Source of the DNA: Maritalea mobilis | GTDB lineage: Bacteria; Pseudomonadota; Alphaproteobacteria; Rhizobiales; Devosiaceae | Direction of reading: 5' to 3' | NCBI RefSeq assembly: GCF_004363175.1 | Contig: NZ_SNYR01000002.1 | Location: 248,001-312,000, forward strand | Length of the DNA: 64,000 bases | Part shown: in pieces, positions 63,679 through 64,000 of the stretch | How the letters are laid out: every line of letters starts with the position of its first letter | Position numbering within the stretch: the first letter of the stretch is position 1 | Position numbers and translations under genes: made by a program | The notes under the pieces: model-generated | What the model was told of the DNA's origin: nothing | The model's input: only the letters and a program-made list of their open reading frames with translations | Databases searched by the model: none

Positions 63679-64000
63679 ATGGCCAAGCTCCTTGCACCAA
63701 CTGCCTTGTCTATGTTGCTCCTCGCAGGTGCCCTCACCGCACCTGCTTTCGCCACCACAAGCGATAATAGCAGCACCGCGAACAGCGAAGTCACCTCACA
63801 ATTTGGCACCGCTGATCCAACTGATGATCAAATCATCATCCCACCGAATGAAAATGCGCAAGAACGCGCGGCAGATTATGACAATTTGGAGCCGCAACGC
63901 GACCTGTCTATTCTGCCCAGCGAAGTGGCAAAAATGCGCGATCTCTTGATGAACGCGGCCCGCTCTGGCGACATCGAAAATTTCCGCCCCATTTTGGACG
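63679..64000 (+). CDS. Secreted hypothetical protein (C-terminus outside window)
   Basis: An open frame of 107 codons runs from ATG 63679 to the right edge. It has a signal peptide (about residues 1-24, ending in APAFA), then a low-complexity Ser/Thr/Asn-rich and acidic stretch (25-75), then SEVAKMRDLLMNAARSGDIE, a helical region. An AAAGG lies about 9 nt upstream. No family recognised; gene cut by the window. Confidence 0.7.
   Translation, partial: MAKLLAPTALSMLLLAGALTAPAFATTSDNSSTANSEVTSQFGTADPTDDQIIIPPNENAQERAADYDNLEPQRDLSILPSEVAKMRDLLMNAARSGDIENFRPILD

Overview
The window is a stretch of chromosome from an alphaproteobacterium, most likely a member of the Hyphomicrobiales (Rhizobiales). 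The evidence is the set of families present: a MucR/Ros regulator, a DnaA-domain-like HTH protein paired with a DUF6456 protein, DUF1491, DUF2336, DUF1499, TIGR02301 and TIGR03808 proteins, a Rhizobium-etli-type asparaginase, and CtrA-type TTAA-N7-TTAA boxes. Base composition looks moderate (roughly half GC by eye), with frequent TTG for Leu. That would suit one of the marine lower-GC genera, but the genus cannot be fixed from this sequence.

Positions 1-14.9 kb, all on the minus strand, hold a gene transfer agent (GTA) cluster of the Rhodobacter RcGTA type. Every structural gene looks intact. In transcription order they are TerS (g1), TerL, portal, g3.5, an extra 50-codon ORF, prohead protease, major capsid, the connector and tail genes g6-g10.1, a very short tape measure, g12, g13, g14, the very large g15, and a DUF2793 gene that runs off the left edge. 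No integrase, replication, lysis or repressor gene is present, which is normal for a GTA. The most notable signals are three intrinsic-terminator-like hairpins facing the direction of transcription: one between the promoter and the first gene, one directly after the capsid gene, and one inside the DUF2793 coding sequence. A palindrome overlaps the promoter -35 element. This fits a cluster that is silent unless an activator and an anti-terminator act together, as reported for GafY/GafZ in Caulobacter; neither regulator is in this window.

Positions 15-28.7 kb are core genome with an envelope and cell-cycle flavour: DUF4336, YcgN, a class A PBP coupled to DUF1214/DUF1254 proteins, a lipoprotein, DUF2336, DUF1491, a peptidoglycan-binding protein, a DivJ/PleC-like PAS histidine kinase, SufE, DUF6456 plus DnaA-like HTH, and MucR. 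Positions 28.8-34.8 kb are a complete seven-gene Mrp/Mnh Na+/H+ antiporter operon. Positions 35-41.6 kb hold MsrB, oligopeptidase B, Fe-SOD, an atypical receiver-domain protein behind a CtrA box, a HerA-like ATPase with a small Rossmann-like protein, and YbjQ.

Positions 41.7-54.9 kb hold a Tat-secreted beta-helix protein, asparaginase, tRNA-Gln(TTG), an MBL hydrolase, DUF1499, PdxH, a PLP enzyme coupled to a class II glutamine amidotransferase with a divergent Lrp regulator, a DnaJ protein, a Sua5-type enzyme, a histone-deacetylase-like protein, XseB, DUF6500, SCO and TlyA. Positions 55-64 kb hold AroC, a histidine phosphatase, FabI, an FAD-linked oxidase, YedK/HMCES, an EamA exporter divergent from a second Lrp regulator with a Nudix gene, DUF3179, TIGR02301 and two small unknown genes. 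Many genes are translationally coupled through ATGA, TAATG or GTGA overlaps.
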